A stretch of DNA of 5,903 nucleotides from Planctomycetota bacterium. GTDB lineage: Bacteria; Planctomycetota; GCA-002687715; DRQF01. The position numbers and the translations under genes are program-made. Positions 5,721 to 5,903 of this stretch are shown one piece after another; positions within the stretch are counted from its first letter, which is position 1; every line of letters starts with the position of its first letter. The notes under the pieces were generated by a model. The model was not told the origin of the DNA. It worked only from the letters and a program-made list of their open reading frames with translations, and did no database searches. The stretch lies in NCBI GenBank assembly GCA_015485455.1, contig WFTN01000461.1, positions 1-5,903 of the forward strand, read 5' to 3'.

Positions 5721-5903
5721 ATGGTGATTCGCGTAAACTTGCCCGAAGAATCATCGTCTTGCCTGAAACGCGTGAGGCCTCTTCGCTGTTGTTACTTGGT
5801 TGAGGAGGACGACCCCTCGCCCTCCTTGATCCTGGACGGGCGGGTGGTCAAGAATGCGATGGTCTGCATGCCATCTTCGTTCGGTTCTTTTGTATTTCAT
5901 ATC
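5721..5903 (+). CDS. Possible partial CDS running off the right edge
   Basis: From ATG 5721 the frame is open for 61 codons to the end of the window without a stop. GTG 5709, 3 nt after TAGGA at 5701-5705, is an alternative start. The translation (MVIRVNLPEESSSCLKRVRPL...) has mixed but plausible composition with several Cys, and no motif I recognise. It lies just past the operon terminator, as a new gene might. A 49-codon frame on the opposite strand overlaps it, so the evidence is weak. Confidence 0.3.
   Translation, partial: MVIRVNLPEESSSCLKRVRPLRCCYLVEEDDPSPSLILDGRVVKNAMVCMPSSFGSFVFHI

Overview
This window looks like a piece of a bacterial chromosome of moderate GC content with ordinary bacterial gene organisation: Shine-Dalgarno sites, GTG and possibly TTG starts, stop/start overlaps and an intrinsic terminator. 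A membrane-anchored protein with carboxypeptidase-regulatory-like beta domains lies beside a non-cyanobacterial cluster of DUF1257 (Ycf35), DUF2997 and a Ycf46-type AAA+ ATPase. Together these suggest Planctomycetota (Pirellulaceae-like) as a best guess. This is an inference; there is no rRNA or marker gene to confirm it.

Layout. Positions 1-530 hold no gene I can support, but they include a perfect 10-bp inverted repeat with a 7-nt loop (452-478). Positions 531-2279 encode a 582-aa exported or membrane-anchored protein with one clear and two probable beta-sandwich modules and a helical C-terminus. Positions 2280-2475 hold a GC-rich hairpin and then the disrupted 5' end of the next gene. Positions about 2476-5659 form a compact co-directional operon: a helical protein resembling DUF3150, a DUF1257/Ycf35 protein, a small DUF2997 protein with a His-rich tail, a Ycf46-type AAA+ ATPase, a DUF1232/YkvA-type membrane protein, and a tiny single-span membrane peptide. 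Four of the five junctions are stop/start overlaps (TGATG or ATGA). The exception is the 116-nt gap before the ATPase gene, which holds a 16-bp hairpin. A strong intrinsic terminator (5661-5692) closes the operon. A possible partial gene runs off the right edge from 5721.

How the genes may work together. The only enzyme with legible catalytic motifs is the AAA+ ATPase. DUF1257 and DUF2997 are small proteins of unknown biochemistry that recur beside Ycf46-like ATPases, so they are probably its partners or adaptors. The two membrane proteins at the 3' end suggest that the complex acts at, or is recruited to, the membrane. The first operon gene appears to have lost its normal N-terminus: good coding sequence continues in frame upstream of the only available start codon, up to a TAA at 2401. 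Either that gene is decaying or there is a sequence error. The upstream exported protein is probably a separate transcription unit.
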